Source: Acidimicrobiia bacterium
GTDB lineage: Bacteria; Acidobacteriota; Vicinamibacteria; Vicinamibacterales; CAVVIG01
NCBI GenBank assembly: GCA_016871175.1
Contig: VFZL01000009.1
Coordinates: 62,001-126,000 of the forward strand
Direction: 5' to 3'
Length of the DNA stretch: 64,000 nt
The translations under genes were made by a program, and so were the position numbers. Below are positions 1 to 13,048 of this stretch, in pieces; position 1 is the first letter of the stretch; every line of letters begins with the position of its first letter. The notes under the pieces are model-generated. The model had not been told where the DNA came from. It did no database searches and was given only the letters and a program-made list of their open reading frames with translations.

Positions 1-42
1 GTGCGCGTCTAGGGACGCGCGAGAAAATCAGTGATATACGAC

Positions 43-1320
43 ATGGCAACCGAAACGCCCACGAACGCACGCTGGCGCACCCTGGCAGAGAGCGACCCGA
101 TTATTGCCGAGGCCATCGCTCACGAGCAGCGCCGGCAGAACCGCGGGCTCGAGCTCATTGCCTCTGAGAACTTCGTCAGCCGCGCCGTGCTCGAGGCGGC
201 CGGCTCGGTGATGACGAACAAGTACGCGGAGGGCTATCCGGGGCGGCGGTACTACGGTGGTTGCGAATTCGTCGACGTCGCCGAGCGCACCGCCATCGAT
301 CGAGCCAAGACGCTCTTCCGAGCCGAGCACGCCAACGTACAGCCGCATTCTGGCGCCTCGGCCAACATGGCGGTCTACATGACGCTGCTCAAGCCGGGCG
401 ACAAAGTGCTCGGCATGAACCTGGCGCACGGCGGTCACCTGACGCACGGCCACCCGCTGAACTTCTCCGGGCAGCTCTACACGATTGTGCCGTACGGCGT
501 TCGCAGGGAAGATGAGCGCATCGACTACGACGAGGTCGATCGACTCGTCGATGCCGAGCGGCCCAAGATGGTCCTCATCGGCGCGAGCGCCTACTCGCGT
601 GTCATTGATTTCGCGCGAGTCCGCGCGGCAGCCGATCGCGTTGGCGCCAAGGTTTTCACCGACATGGCGCACATCGCGGGGCTCGTGGCCGCCGCCGTGC
701 ATCCCAGCCCCATCCCCCACTCCGACATCGTCTCCACCACGACCCACAAGACGCTGCGCGGTCCCCGGGGCGGCCTGCTCCTGTCTCGCGCGCAGTACCA
801 GAAGGATCTGGATCGGAGCGTGTTCCCCGGCGTCCAGGGTGGTCCGCTCATGCACATCATCGCCGCGAAAGCCGTGTGCTTCAAAGAGGCGGGCGAGCCA
901 GCGTTTGCCGAGTATCAATGGCAGATCGTCAACAACGCCGCGCGTCTCGCCAGCGTGCTGTCGGCATCCGGCTATCGGCTGGTCAGCGGCGGCACGGACA
1001 ACCATCTGATGCTCGTGGACGTCTTTTCGAAGGGCCTCACCGGCAAAGTGGCTGAAGCGGCACTCGGGAAGGCCGGCATCACGGTGAACAAGAACGCGAT
1101 CCCCTTCGACCAGAATCCGCCGATGGTCGCGAGTGGCATCCGCATCGGCACGCCCGCCGTCACGACGCGGGGCATGCGCGAAGCAGACATGGATCTCGTC
1201 GGCGAGCTCATCGCGCGCGCGTTGCGCACGCCAGACGACGAGACGGCGCTTGGAATGGTGCGTGCCGAGGTCGAGCGGCTGTGTCGGAAGTTCCCGCTGT
1301 ACCCGGACGTCGAGAGCTGA
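43..1320 (+). CDS. glyA: Serine hydroxymethyltransferase
   Basis: Translation has SHMT hallmarks ([42 protein letters not shown]); alternative GTG start at 31. Confidence 0.97.
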   Translation: MATETPTNARWRTLAESDPIIAEAIAHEQRRQNRGLELIASENFVSRAVLEAAGSVMTNKYAEGYPGRRYYGGCEFVDVAERTAIDRAKTLFRAEHANVQPHSGASANMAVYMTLLKPGDKVLGMNLAHGGHLTHGHPLNFSGQLYTIVPYGVRREDERIDYDEVDRLVDAERPKMVLIGASAYSRVIDFARVRAAADRVGAKVFTDMAHIAGLVAAAVHPSPIPHSDIVSTTTHKTLRGPRGGLLLSRAQYQKDLDRSVFPGVQGGPLMHIIAAKAVCFKEAGEPAFAEYQWQIVNNAARLASVLSASGYRLVSGGTDNHLMLVDVFSKGLTGKVAEAALGKAGITVNKNAIPFDQNPPMVASGIRIGTPAVTTRGMREADMDLVGELIARALRTPDDETALGMVRAEVERLCRKFPLYPDVES

Positions 1321-3512
1321 GCGACACCACCTCGCTGCGCGAGCGAGTTGCGGCGGTCTTCGAGCCCGACGGACCGTTGGCGCGGGCGCTGCCTGGCTTC
1401 GAAGCGCGTGCCGGCCAAGTCGACATGGCGGACGCGGTCGCGACAACGTTGGACGCCGGCGGCGTGCTCCTCGCCGAAGCGGGCACGGGCACGGGGAAAA
1501 CTCTCGCGTATCTCATTCCAGCCATTCTGAGTCGCCAGCGCGTGCTCGTGTCCACCGGAACGAAGACCCTGCAGGAGCAGATCTTCTTCAAAGACGTCCC
1601 CCTGCTGCGCGAAGCCCTGGACGTGCCCTTCACCGCCGCGTACATGAAGGGTCGAGGGAACTACCTTTGTCTGCATCGGCTCGATGTGCTGACCGGGGAG
1701 GCGCAGACGATTCCCGCCGGAAACAAGCAGACACGGCCGCGAGGTGGATCGCGCAGCTCGGCGATACGAGGGGCAGCGCCTCTCATGGCTGAGGGCGTGT
1801 TCCTGCCGATCATCCGCGAATGGGCGAAGCGGACCGAGACCGGCGATCGCGCCGAGCTCGAGGATCTGCCGGAGGATCTGCCGTTCTGGAGCGACGTCTC
1901 GGCCAGCATTGAGACGTGCCTCGGCACGGACTGCCCCCGCTACAACGACTGCTTCGTCACCCGGATGCGTCAGCGCGCGGCCGAATCGGACCTTGTCATC
2001 GTCAACCACCACCTGTTGTGCGCAGACGTCGCGGTCCGACAGAACGCGTTCGGCGAAGTGATTCCGGCATGCGCCACCGCGGTCCTCGACGAAGCCCATC
2101 AGCTCGAGGACGTTGTGACGCAGTACTTCGGGGTGGCGGTGAGCACGTATCGGATCGAGAACTTCGCCCACGATGTCGAGCGGTCAGCCGGGCGACACGG
2201 GCTCGACGCCGTGGAGCAAGAGTCCCTTGGCAAGGCGGTTGGGCGGCTGCGCGACCATGGCCGCCGGTGCTTCGACGAGATCGGGTTCGCGCACCGCGCA
2301 CGGGGTCCCTCGGCGAATCGAACGGAGGAGCGCGTCCGCGTCACCGCCGACACGCTCGCGGCGGCACGCGAGCCCACCGCCTACCTGGCGGGCACTCTCG
2401 ACGTTCTCGAGTCGACGTTGAGCGTGCTCGCGATCAAGTCGTCGGGCGCGGCCGATGAGGACGCGTCGGATCGGGAGACCGACTCCCCTGCGGACCACGG
2501 TTTGGAGACAGAAGCGCTCCGATCACTCGCGCGTCGTGCCGGACAGCTCAGAGACGACCTTCGCTTCCTGATGCGAGCGAACGACCCGCGGTTCGTGTAT
2601 TTCGCGGAGTTCCGCGGAAACGGTGTCTTCCTGCGAGCCTCACCAATCGACGTCTCGAAGATCATCCGTGAGCTCCTCGTCGAGCGGATGCGTACGACCG
2701 TGCTGACGTCAGCCACGCTCGCTGTCGACGATTCGTTCGACTACCTTCGCACACGGCTGGGGATTCGAGACGCCAACGAGCTGCGGCTCCCGTCCGAATT
2801 CGATTACAGTCGGCAGGCCCTCTTGTACCTGCCCCGGCGGATGCCCGACCCGAGATCGCCCGAGTTCGCGACCGCCGCCGGGCGCGAGGTCATCGAGATT
2901 CTGAAGCGGACGCAAGGCCGGGCGTTCGTGCTGTTCACGAGTTACGCGGGCCTGCGTGCGTTGCAAGCCGTAGCAGAGATGGCGCTGCCGTACCCGATCC
3001 TCGTGCAGGGTTCGGCCCCGCGGTCGCAGCTCCTGAAGCAGTTTCGGGAAACGCCCCACGCCGTGCTCTTTGCGACCTCGAGTTTCTGGCAAGGCGTAGA
3101 TGTTGTCGGCGAAGCACTGAGCTGCGTCATCGTGGACAAGCTCCCGTTTGCATCGCCGGGCGATCCCATCACCAGCGCACGAATTGACGCCATTCGCGCA
3201 CGTGGCGGAGAACCGTTCGACGAGTACCAGGTGCCGCTCGCGGTGCTCACGCTGCAGCAGGGGTTGGGTCGCCTCATTCGCCATCGGGCGGACCGCGGGG
3301 TGTTGGTCATCCTTGACCCCCGTCTCCGGACGAAAGTGTACGGCCGTCGGTTCATCAGCGCTCTGCCGCCGGCACCAGTTGTGCACGAGCTCGATGCCGT
3401 CGAGGCATTCTTTTCAGCCGACCAAACGGCGGAGCGGGCCCCCGTCGACCACGACGCCAGAGAACGGGCGCGACGGTGCGACGGCGAGGTGCGGGGGCCC
3501 TCGAGCGACTGA
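1281..3512 (+). CDS. DinG/Rad3 (XPD)-family ATP-dependent DNA helicase
   Basis: Walker [15 protein letters not shown] box (LDEAHQLED), Cys cluster ([12 protein letters not shown]) and C-terminal helicase motif [16 protein letters not shown] start overlaps the glyA end. Confidence 0.9.
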   Translation: MSEVPAVPGRRELSDTTSLRERVAAVFEPDGPLARALPGFEARAGQVDMADAVATTLDAGGVLLAEAGTGTGKTLAYLIPAILSRQRVLVSTGTKTLQEQIFFKDVPLLREALDVPFTAAYMKGRGNYLCLHRLDVLTGEAQTIPAGNKQTRPRGGSRSSAIRGAAPLMAEGVFLPIIREWAKRTETGDRAELEDLPEDLPFWSDVSASIETCLGTDCPRYNDCFVTRMRQRAAESDLVIVNHHLLCADVAVRQNAFGEVIPACATAVLDEAHQLEDVVTQYFGVAVSTYRIENFAHDVERSAGRHGLDAVEQESLGKAVGRLRDHGRRCFDEIGFAHRARGPSANRTEERVRVTADTLAAAREPTAYLAGTLDVLESTLSVLAIKSSGAADEDASDRETDSPADHGLETEALRSLARRAGQLRDDLRFLMRANDPRFVYFAEFRGNGVFLRASPIDVSKIIRELLVERMRTTVLTSATLAVDDSFDYLRTRLGIRDANELRLPSEFDYSRQALLYLPRRMPDPRSPEFATAAGREVIEILKRTQGRAFVLFTSYAGLRALQAVAEMALPYPILVQGSAPRSQLLKQFRETPHAVLFATSSFWQGVDVVGEALSCVIVDKLPFASPGDPITSARIDAIRARGGEPFDEYQVPLAVLTLQQGLGRLIRHRADRGVLVILDPRLRTKVYGRRFISALPPAPVVHELDAVEAFFSADQTAERAPVDHDARERARRCDGEVRGPSSD

Positions 3513-3604
3513 GCCGATTCGCCGCGGAGCCGCGATGAGAAACAGACCCGGTTTCCGATCTAAAATGTTGTAAAGCGTATTTTAACGTTTTTGCAGGAGG
3601 ATGT

Positions 3605-4558
3605 ATGGTCCGCCGATTGAACCGTCGGCCCGCGTGGCTGGTGGCGTTCTCGATGCTCGTGGCGATCGCCGTGGCCGCACCGGCCTTCGCTCAGAACGGC
3701 ATGGTCAAGGGCACGGTCCGCGACGAGAAAGGCGCAACGGTTGAGGGCGCCAAAGTCAGCATCAACCAAGTCGGCGGCACCGGCCGGAAGTTCGAAACCA
3801 GGACCGACAAACGGGGTGAGTTCATCCAGATCGGTCTGCCCTCCGGTGCTTATGCCGTCGCGGCTGAGAAGGAGAAGCTGGCCTCGATGCCTGCCAACGT
3901 GAACGTCAGTGCTGGCAAGCCCGCCGAAGTGGCACTGGTCGTCTCGGCGGCGGCGGGGACCAACACGAAGGCGTCGCAGGAAGCTGCCGCCGCGCTCAAG
4001 AAGATCTTCGAGGACGGCGTGGCTGCCAGCAACGCCGGCAATCATCAGACCGCCATAGAGAAATTCCAGCAGGGCATCCAAACCAATAGCGCCTGTGCTG
4101 ATTGCTACAACAACATCGGCTACAGCTACATGCAGCTGAAGGACTACCCGAAGGCCGAGGAGGCCTATAAGAAGGCCACGGAGATCCGTCCGAACGACGC
4201 GGCCGCCTACAACGGTCTCGCCAACGTCTACAACGCGCAGAAGAAGTTCACGGAGGCTCAGGAGGCCAGCGCGAAGGCGACCCAACTGTCGGGTTCGACC
4301 GGCGGTGGGGGCGCTGATGCTCTGTACAACCAGGGCGTCATCCTGTTCAACGGCGGAAAGTCCGCGGAGGCCAAGCTGCTCTTCGAGCAGGCGATCGCGG
4401 CCAACCCGAATCACGCCGAGGCGCACTACATGCTGGGCATGTCGTTGGCGGGAAGCGACCTCAAGGCTGCGCGAGCGGCGATGGAGAAGTATCTCCAGCT
4501 GGCGCCCACCGGCCCGAACGCCTCGACGGCTAAGCAGCTGATCGACGCCGTGAAGTAG
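3605..4558 (+). CDS. Secreted carboxypeptidase-regulatory-like / TPR repeat protein
   Basis: Signal peptide, GxVxDxxGATVEGAKV fold segment, several TPR units (ADCYNNIGYSYMQLKDYPKAEEAYKKATEIRPN); AGGAGG ribosome-binding site. Confidence 0.85.
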   Translation: MVRRLNRRPAWLVAFSMLVAIAVAAPAFAQNGMVKGTVRDEKGATVEGAKVSINQVGGTGRKFETRTDKRGEFIQIGLPSGAYAVAAEKEKLASMPANVNVSAGKPAEVALVVSAAAGTNTKASQEAAAALKKIFEDGVAASNAGNHQTAIEKFQQGIQTNSACADCYNNIGYSYMQLKDYPKAEEAYKKATEIRPNDAAAYNGLANVYNAQKKFTEAQEASAKATQLSGSTGGGGADALYNQGVILFNGGKSAEAKLLFEQAIAANPNHAEAHYMLGMSLAGSDLKAARAAMEKYLQLAPTGPNASTAKQLIDAVK

Positions 4559-4565
4559 TTCCTTC

Positions 4566-5267
<702 letters not shown>

Positions 5268-5481
5268 GTTCGAAGGGTTCGGAGTTCGCGGGTTCCTGGG
5301 TTTCGGCTCCGTCGGCGCGTTGGCGGCGAGGAGCACGCGGGCGGCGGAACGGCGACCCAGACACGCCCCGGAGAATGAGACCCTAAGAGCCCTGAGCCTT
5401 CGTATTTCTGCACCGTGTGCAGTCCTCACACTGGCGAGCCGATACCTGTACGCGGAAGAGCACGCTCATCAGGACACTCCC

Positions 5482-6090
5482 ATGAACGTCAGTCCCCTCG
5501 ATTTGCGGCAGGCGAAATTCAACACCTCATCCAGAGGCTTCGACAAGATCGAGGTCACGTCTTTCCTGATGGCCGCGGCCGACGACTACGAGCAGGCGCT
5601 GCGGGACACCGACCGCTTGCGTCAAGACGTCAGTCGACTCGAGGCGGTCTTGACCGAGTACCGCGAGCACGAGAAGAGCCTCAAGTCGACACTCATGGCA
5701 GCGCAGAAGCTGGCCGACGACATCACGAACAATGCCGAGAGCGAGGCCCAGCGCGTGCTGCGCGAGGCGCAGAGTCGATCCGACCTGTTGCTCGAGAGGA
5801 CGCAGGCGCGACTCGAGGACATCCAACGGGAGATCGACGGTCTGACACTGAAGCGCCGGGACGTCGAGACCTCGCTCGAGTCAACCATCCAGACGCTTCG
5901 CAACACGCTCGACTACGTGCGCGAGCAGGACGCCCGCGACCGCGACGAGCGACAAGTCCTCCTCCATCGCCCGAGGCTAGAGTCGGAGGCCGCGAAGAAG
6001 GCAGAGCCTCCGAAGACGGACAAGGCCACGAGCGGGCCCAGCGCGCTGGTGGCGAATCTCGAACAGCTCCGCCGCGCCGTCCAGGGCTGA
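5482..6090 (+). CDS. DivIVA-domain protein
   Basis: NVSPLDLRQAKFNTSSRGFDKIEVTSFLMAAADDYE plus coiled coil; start placed at the ATG that begins the homology. Confidence 0.85.
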   Translation: MNVSPLDLRQAKFNTSSRGFDKIEVTSFLMAAADDYEQALRDTDRLRQDVSRLEAVLTEYREHEKSLKSTLMAAQKLADDITNNAESEAQRVLREAQSRSDLLLERTQARLEDIQREIDGLTLKRRDVETSLESTIQTLRNTLDYVREQDARDRDERQVLLHRPRLESEAAKKAEPPKTDKATSGPSALVANLEQLRRAVQG

Positions 6091-6099
6091 ACAGGGCCG

Positions 6100-6123
6100 C
6101 GAGACAGGCCAGCGGGCCTCTCG
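6100..6123. terminator. Candidate bidirectional hairpin between convergent divIVA-like and lepB genes
   Basis: CGAGA(CA)GGCC-AGCG-GGCCTCTCG hairpin with a 2-nt bulge between convergent stops; no clear U-tract. Confidence 0.4.
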
Positions 6124-6134
6124 ACCAGCCTCGT

Positions 6135-6894
6135 CTAGTGAATCGGCTGGAACATCCGCTCCCAGCGCGTGCGGCTGAAGAAATGCGTGAAGACCGTGAA
6201 CAGATTACGGATCGTCGTCGTCGTGTCGGGCTCGATGTAGTCCTGCGCGTCAGACTCGTACGACCAGTAGATGACAAGCGCCTTGCCTCTGATGTAGTCG
6301 CGCGTCAAGAATCCCCAGTAGCGACTGTCTTGTGAGTTGTCGCGGTTGTCGCCCATCACGAAGTATTGATCCGCCGGCACAGTGACCGGACCAAACCGGT
6401 CTCGCACATCCGATGTCGTCAGCTCGCTCAGCTCGGACGGTCCAGATGGCGGGCTCAGGAAGTGCACGTACGGCTCGTCCAACGGCTGACCGTTGATGTA
6501 GACCTTCTTGTCCCTGAGCTCCAGCGTCTCGCCCGCCAGACCGATCACGCGCTTGATGAAGTCGCGCTCCGGAGCCTCGGGGTACTTGAACACGACGATG
6601 TCGCCGCGCTTGATGGTGGCGATCGGGAGCAGCGCCTTCTCGATCGAGGTCGCCGTGGGCGCAAAGATGAACTTGTTCACCAGCAGGTGATCGCCGATCA
6701 GGAGGTTGTTCTCCATCGAGCCTGTCGGGATCTTGAAGGCTTGCACGACGAACGTCCGGATGAAGAGGGCGAGAATCACCGCGATGACGATGGACTCGAA
6801 GTACTCACGGGCGGTGCTCTTTCGAAACGGCACGGACTCGCTCTTTTCCGGCTTCACCGACTGGACCTCCCGCGAAGGTCTCACGCGCGCACGT

Positions 6895-6905
<11 letters not shown>
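6135..6905 (-). CDS. lepB: Signal peptidase I
   Basis: [58 protein letters not shown]. Confidence 0.97.
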
Positions 6906-8706
<1,801 letters not shown>

Positions 8707-8739
8707 TGTGAGGTGGACACATCCGATTATAGCTGGCGG

Positions 8740-10452
8740 TCAGCCGCGGACGGGTTCAGGCGTGATATCGCGCAGGTATCGCCGTGCGGCGGACAGGCCT
8801 TCAACGGCGAAGATGAACGGATAGAGGTCTTCGAAGTACCAGAGGCGAGCGAAGTACAACCCGATTGGCGCTGGTCGTGGCTCATCGTCGCGGCAGGCAT
8901 CAGCGAGCCAGCGCACGGCGGCTCGCAGCGCCCGAGACAGCTCGTCGCGCGACTCGCGGCTGTTCGTCTCCGTCGTCTGCGCCATCGCCGCCAGAGCCGA
9001 GAGCGCGACGCCGGTCTCCTCGACCGACGAGGCGACCCCACGCGCGCCGCCGAATCCCCCATCGATGTTCTGAGAGGCGAGCAGCCAGCGGACGCCGCGT
9101 TCCGCGCATCGACCCGCGCGTTCATCGGCCGCCGAGAGGCTTGCGCGAAGGCCAAGCAGCACGCGGGCTGTCCCATACAGCGGATTGTCCTCCTCGGGCG
9201 CAGCCTCGTTTCCAAACCACAACGGCACCCAGCTCCCGTCCGGCTGCTGCGAGCGATCGAGGTAGTCGATGGCGCGGCGGGTCGCGCGCCGCAACTCGTT
9301 CTGCGTGGCCCGCCTCAGGAGCGGATACCACGTGCTCCACGCGCGAAGGGTATGGGCGGTGAGCTCGGGCGTGCTTCGATCGAACGGCAGCGCGCCACAT
9401 CCGCGGCAGAAGGTTGGGATGCCGCCGTCGCGGTTCTGCACGCCCAGCAACCAGCGTACACCAGCCTCGCCGATCGCGACATCTGCTCCACCAAGCTCGG
9501 AGAGCGCGACGAGTGCCCCAGCCGTGTCGTCGGCGTCGGGAACGCCTCCGCTCAAAGGCGTCCAGGCCCAGGCCCCCGGCGCCGCATGTGTGAACGGATG
9601 CTCGACGCGGCTCTGCTGTGCGCCGACCCAGCGGCCGATGGCCGTCCTCTCACCATGCGTCAGCACGCCGCTCGACGAGAGCGCGATAGCCGACAACGTC
9701 GTGACCCACGTCGAGAGATCGCTGTCAATCGGCCGGCTTCCGTCCTGACGCGCCGTGTCGACGAGAAACTGCACGCCCGCCTCGGCCACCGCGTGATCGG
9801 CGTGATCGGCCGCAGCCAGACTCATGACGACGAAGCTCGTGAGCGGACTGGCTTCGAGGTAGCCGCCGCTCGCCGGCTGTATCGCGCGCAGGATCGTGCG
9901 TGTCCGTTCGCCGGTGGCGTTGCGCACGATTCGCGCCAGCGGATTCCGTGTCGGCGCGAACCGATGCCTCGCCTGACCGATCGCGATGAGCGCGGGCAGC
10001 GCGTAGCTGACCACCGGCAGTCGGAGTCGATGAAACCAGGTGTGTGGAAGCGCGGAAAGCTCGAACGGCAGTTGCGGCACGTGCCTCCAGGCGCGGATCG
10101 GATCCGACCCGAGCTTGCCACACAGCGCCAGCACCGTGAGGATGGGCACCGAGAACGTCCGGTCCTTGCCGTAACGTTTGAGGATGGCCTCGCGCAGGGC
10201 ATTCGGCGTCGTCTCCCCTGCGGCCCCGCGCAGCCAGGTGGCCGACTTCTCCACCGCGATGGCGCACGACTCGCTCGTGCCAGCAACGGCTGAGAGTGTG
10301 GCCCACACGATCGCGGTGGTGCTGATATTGCTCCGACTGCGCACCGTATCGCCCCAGCCGCCATCGATGTTCTGGTGCTCGGTCAGCCACCGTACACCTC
10401 GCTCGACGTGTGGCCGCAGCCTGGCGCTCGAGTTCGGCCGATGAAGGTCCAC
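8740..10452 (-). CDS. Squalene-hopene-cyclase-like / prenyltransferase-squalene oxidase repeat protein
   Basis: Repeated QW-type motifs (QNIDGGWGD, QNRDGG, QQPDGSWVPLW, QNIDGGFGG), class-II cyclase motif DADDTA and C-terminal LYFARLWYFEDLYPFIFA; GTG start. Confidence 0.85.
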   Translation of the reverse strand: MDLHRPNSSARLRPHVERGVRWLTEHQNIDGGWGDTVRSRSNISTTAIVWATLSAVAGTSESCAIAVEKSATWLRGAAGETTPNALREAILKRYGKDRTFSVPILTVLALCGKLGSDPIRAWRHVPQLPFELSALPHTWFHRLRLPVVSYALPALIAIGQARHRFAPTRNPLARIVRNATGERTRTILRAIQPASGGYLEASPLTSFVVMSLAAADHADHAVAEAGVQFLVDTARQDGSRPIDSDLSTWVTTLSAIALSSSGVLTHGERTAIGRWVGAQQSRVEHPFTHAAPGAWAWTPLSGGVPDADDTAGALVALSELGGADVAIGEAGVRWLLGVQNRDGGIPTFCRGCGALPFDRSTPELTAHTLRAWSTWYPLLRRATQNELRRATRRAIDYLDRSQQPDGSWVPLWFGNEAAPEEDNPLYGTARVLLGLRASLSAADERAGRCAERGVRWLLASQNIDGGFGGARGVASSVEETGVALSALAAMAQTTETNSRESRDELSRALRAAVRWLADACRDDEPRPAPIGLYFARLWYFEDLYPFIFAVEGLSAARRYLRDITPEPVRG

Positions 10453-11065
10453 CCTGCTTCAGCGCGATCAGACAGCTCTGCCGTTCCTTCAGCGCGCGCT
10501 CGTCGTCGCGCTCCTTCGAGAAACGAGACTTGGCCTTGGCGCTGCGGTCGCGCAGCATGGAGTAGATATCGCCGCCGAGCAGCGCCGAGATGTCGACCTT
10601 CATCGCCTCTCGACGAACGTCGTCGGCTTTCACGTCCTCGCCGTTGAGCGGCCCGTGCCGATACTTCGGGAACATGATCGCCACCTCAGGGCACACACGT
10701 GAGCACGCCGGACAATCCGTCTTGCAGTTCGATTGATTCTGGACCTGGATCTTCCGGTCGGGCGAGACGCCGTACACGTCGAACAAGCAGAAGCTCAGGC
10801 ACTGCATGCAGTTCGTGCAGCGCGAGTAATCGATCACCGGGAACCACGGCTTCCACCTTGGGGCCGGACTCTCGGACGGCGGCTTGATCTCGGCCTCCAG
10901 CTTCGCAGCGGCTACCGTGAGATCCACGGCGCTGGCCAGGTCGGCACCGTGCTCGTGACGGCACACGACTTCGAGCCCCTTGTCCAACAATAGACTTGCG
11001 AGCGTCGCTCGATCGGCCGGGTTCAGCTGACCGTCGAGACGCAACGTCACTTGCGACGCGGACAT
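10449..11065 (-). CDS. Two-cluster 4Fe-4S ferredoxin-like protein
   Basis: CTNCMQCLSFC and CKTDCPACSRVCPEVA cysteine motifs. The reading frame stays open to 9725; the C-terminal boundary given here is arbitrary, set where the cyclase begins. Confidence 0.75.
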
Positions 11066-11076
11066 CGGGACTATGT

Positions 11077-11445
11077 TCACACCGTCGTCGTCTCCGCCGA
11101 AGGCCCTGGTTCCGATGCGTCGGAGCCGAGCATGCCGCTGACGACCTCCTGCGCCGGTTCGAGGCGCATGTTCCACACCCGGGCGCTCTGCGGCAGGTCA
11201 CCGCCCGCAGCGGCGAACAACCAGCGAACGGCTCGCGAATAACAGGCCGCCACGCGCAGCGGCTCGCCTTTCGCCAGCTCCTGCAGGCGCGGGTCTCGGC
11301 GCGCGGCCATGGCACACAGGTCCGGGCCGGCGTCGAACTCGACGCCGGCTTCGGACAAACCGCGCAACACGGCGGACTTAACCTCGTTCGGGATCACTTT
11401 TGCGTATGCGCAGTGACAGTACAGCAGCGCGGGACGACCGCTCAT
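11077..11445 (-). CDS. Small Cys-containing protein of unknown function
   Basis: ORF with LLYCHCAYAKVIP, DLCAMAARRD, ACYSRAVRWLF; 4-nt overlap with the upstream CobW-like gene. Confidence 0.75.
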   Translation of the reverse strand: MSGRPALLYCHCAYAKVIPNEVKSAVLRGLSEAGVEFDAGPDLCAMAARRDPRLQELAKGEPLRVAACYSRAVRWLFAAAGGDLPQSARVWNMRLEPAQEVVSGMLGSDASEPGPSAETTTV

Positions 11446-12560
11446 GCCACCACCATCCGATGCGTGGTCTGCGGACGACCGGGCCGGAAGTGCTCGCGGT
11501 GCTGCACCTCGACGGTGACACCTGTCTCACGGGCGATCTCGTCGAGGCTCTGGGCCACCAGGCTGTGCAGCGGCTCAGGATCGGCCTCGGCGCGAAGGTT
11601 GACGATCGCCTCGCCTTCCGCCAGCGGCTCCTCGAGGCGATGCACCGACTCGCGCCGGCCATCGGATCTGACGATGTTGAGGACGGCAAGGTCCCTGCCG
11701 GAATCCGGGGACAGCGTCATCTTGAAGTGAGCGATCTCGATGTCCTCCCGGTGCAGTCGCCCATGAATCGCCGCGCCCAGTCGTGCCAACCACTCGTTGC
11801 CGTGTGACGGCGTCACCGCCGTCACACGGCACGTAAGGTTCAACCAGCCGAGCAACGCTTCGCCCTCCGCGTAGAGGTCGTAGTCCAGGTCCATCGTCGG
11901 GGCAAACGTGGTCGCGGAACCCTCGGCCCCGGCACCCGCGACACGTGAGCACCACGCATCGACGCCATCACCGGTCCGAGCGCTCATGAAGTGCAGATCA
12001 GCCTTGGGGAAACGCGACCGGAGTGCGTCGCCCAGCGCGTCTCGCCGCGCGTCGTCGAGCACATCCAACTTGTTGACAACGATGATCTCCGCTTCTTCGA
12101 GTTGCTTCTCGTAGACGTATTGAACCTTCGGCGAGAACGTTCGACCGACCTCCAGGCCGAGGACACGCGCGGCACGGACTGGATCGACCAGAACGCTGAG
12201 CGGCGCGACGCGATAGTTCTCGCCGTACATCCGACGAAGCGGATACTGAACCGTGGCGTGCAGGTCGGTGCAGCTCCCTACCGGTTCGGCCAGGAACACG
12301 TCGGGGCGAGCGTCACGCATGAGGCGATCGGCCGCTTCCGTCAATGAGTGGAATCGGCAACAGACACATCCACCGGTGATCTCGGCAGACGCGTACCCAT
12401 GAGCCGACACAAGCGTGGTGTCGACCAATCCTTCACTCTGATCGTTGGTGATTACGCCAACGCGACGGCCTTGCTCGGTCAGACGTCTTGCGAGGCGCAG
12501 AATCGCGTTCGTCTTTCCGGCGCCCAGAAATCCGCCGACCATGATGTAGTCAGGAGTCAT
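11442..12560 (-). CDS. COG0523/CobW-HypB-UreG family GTPase
   Basis: GGFLGAGKTNAI Walker A, GGCVCC (CxCC) metal motif, VNKLD. Confidence 0.9.
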   Translation of the reverse strand: MTPDYIMVGGFLGAGKTNAILRLARRLTEQGRRVGVITNDQSEGLVDTTLVSAHGYASAEITGGCVCCRFHSLTEAADRLMRDARPDVFLAEPVGSCTDLHATVQYPLRRMYGENYRVAPLSVLVDPVRAARVLGLEVGRTFSPKVQYVYEKQLEEAEIIVVNKLDVLDDARRDALGDALRSRFPKADLHFMSARTGDGVDAWCSRVAGAGAEGSATTFAPTMDLDYDLYAEGEALLGWLNLTCRVTAVTPSHGNEWLARLGAAIHGRLHREDIEIAHFKMTLSPDSGRDLAVLNIVRSDGRRESVHRLEEPLAEGEAIVNLRAEADPEPLHSLVAQSLDEIARETGVTVEVQHREHFRPGRPQTTHRMVVA

Positions 12561-13048
12561 CGTCCGTCTTCTTCAGCGTCTTTTCCGGTGTACCTGCTCG
12601 CGAGCATCTTGTCCACGGTGGCGTCGAGAATCGCGACGTATCCATGAACGTCGACCACATCTGGCGCCGGCTGGCCGGAAAGCTTAGACAGCCATCCCTC
12701 GCCGTAGCAATCGGATTCGACCAGCGTCACGTCTTGGCGCAGAGCTGGGCTGTCGCCCAGGAACTGACCCGTTCCGACGGCGAAGACGCTCGAGATGGCC
12801 TTCATCCCCTCGACAGTACCCACTTCGTCCCCAATTTCAACTCGAGAACCCGACGCGACCGTGAAGTGGAACTCGACGATATCGCCGAGCATTCGCGTGG
12901 CGAACCTCGTCAGTCCGACACGCCAGATGCCAGGCGCCTCCTCCAGGATCCAGTAGTGCGCGGGCGAGTACAGACGATCCACGGGCAAATGTGTCGTAAA
13001 TCGCGAGCGGCGGTAGTACACCGTGCGTTCTGGTGGTACTGCAGTCAT
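12557..13048 (-). CDS. Glycine cleavage H-like lipoyl-carrier protein
   Basis: Lipoyl site region VGTVEGMKAISSV and C-terminal LVESDCYGEGWLSKL match GcvH architecture; ATGA overlap with upstream and downstream genes. Confidence 0.85.
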   Translation of the reverse strand: MTAVPPERTVYYRRSRFTTHLPVDRLYSPAHYWILEEAPGIWRVGLTRFATRMLGDIVEFHFTVASGSRVEIGDEVGTVEGMKAISSVFAVGTGQFLGDSPALRQDVTLVESDCYGEGWLSKLSGQPAPDVVDVHGYVAILDATVDKMLASRYTGKDAEEDGR

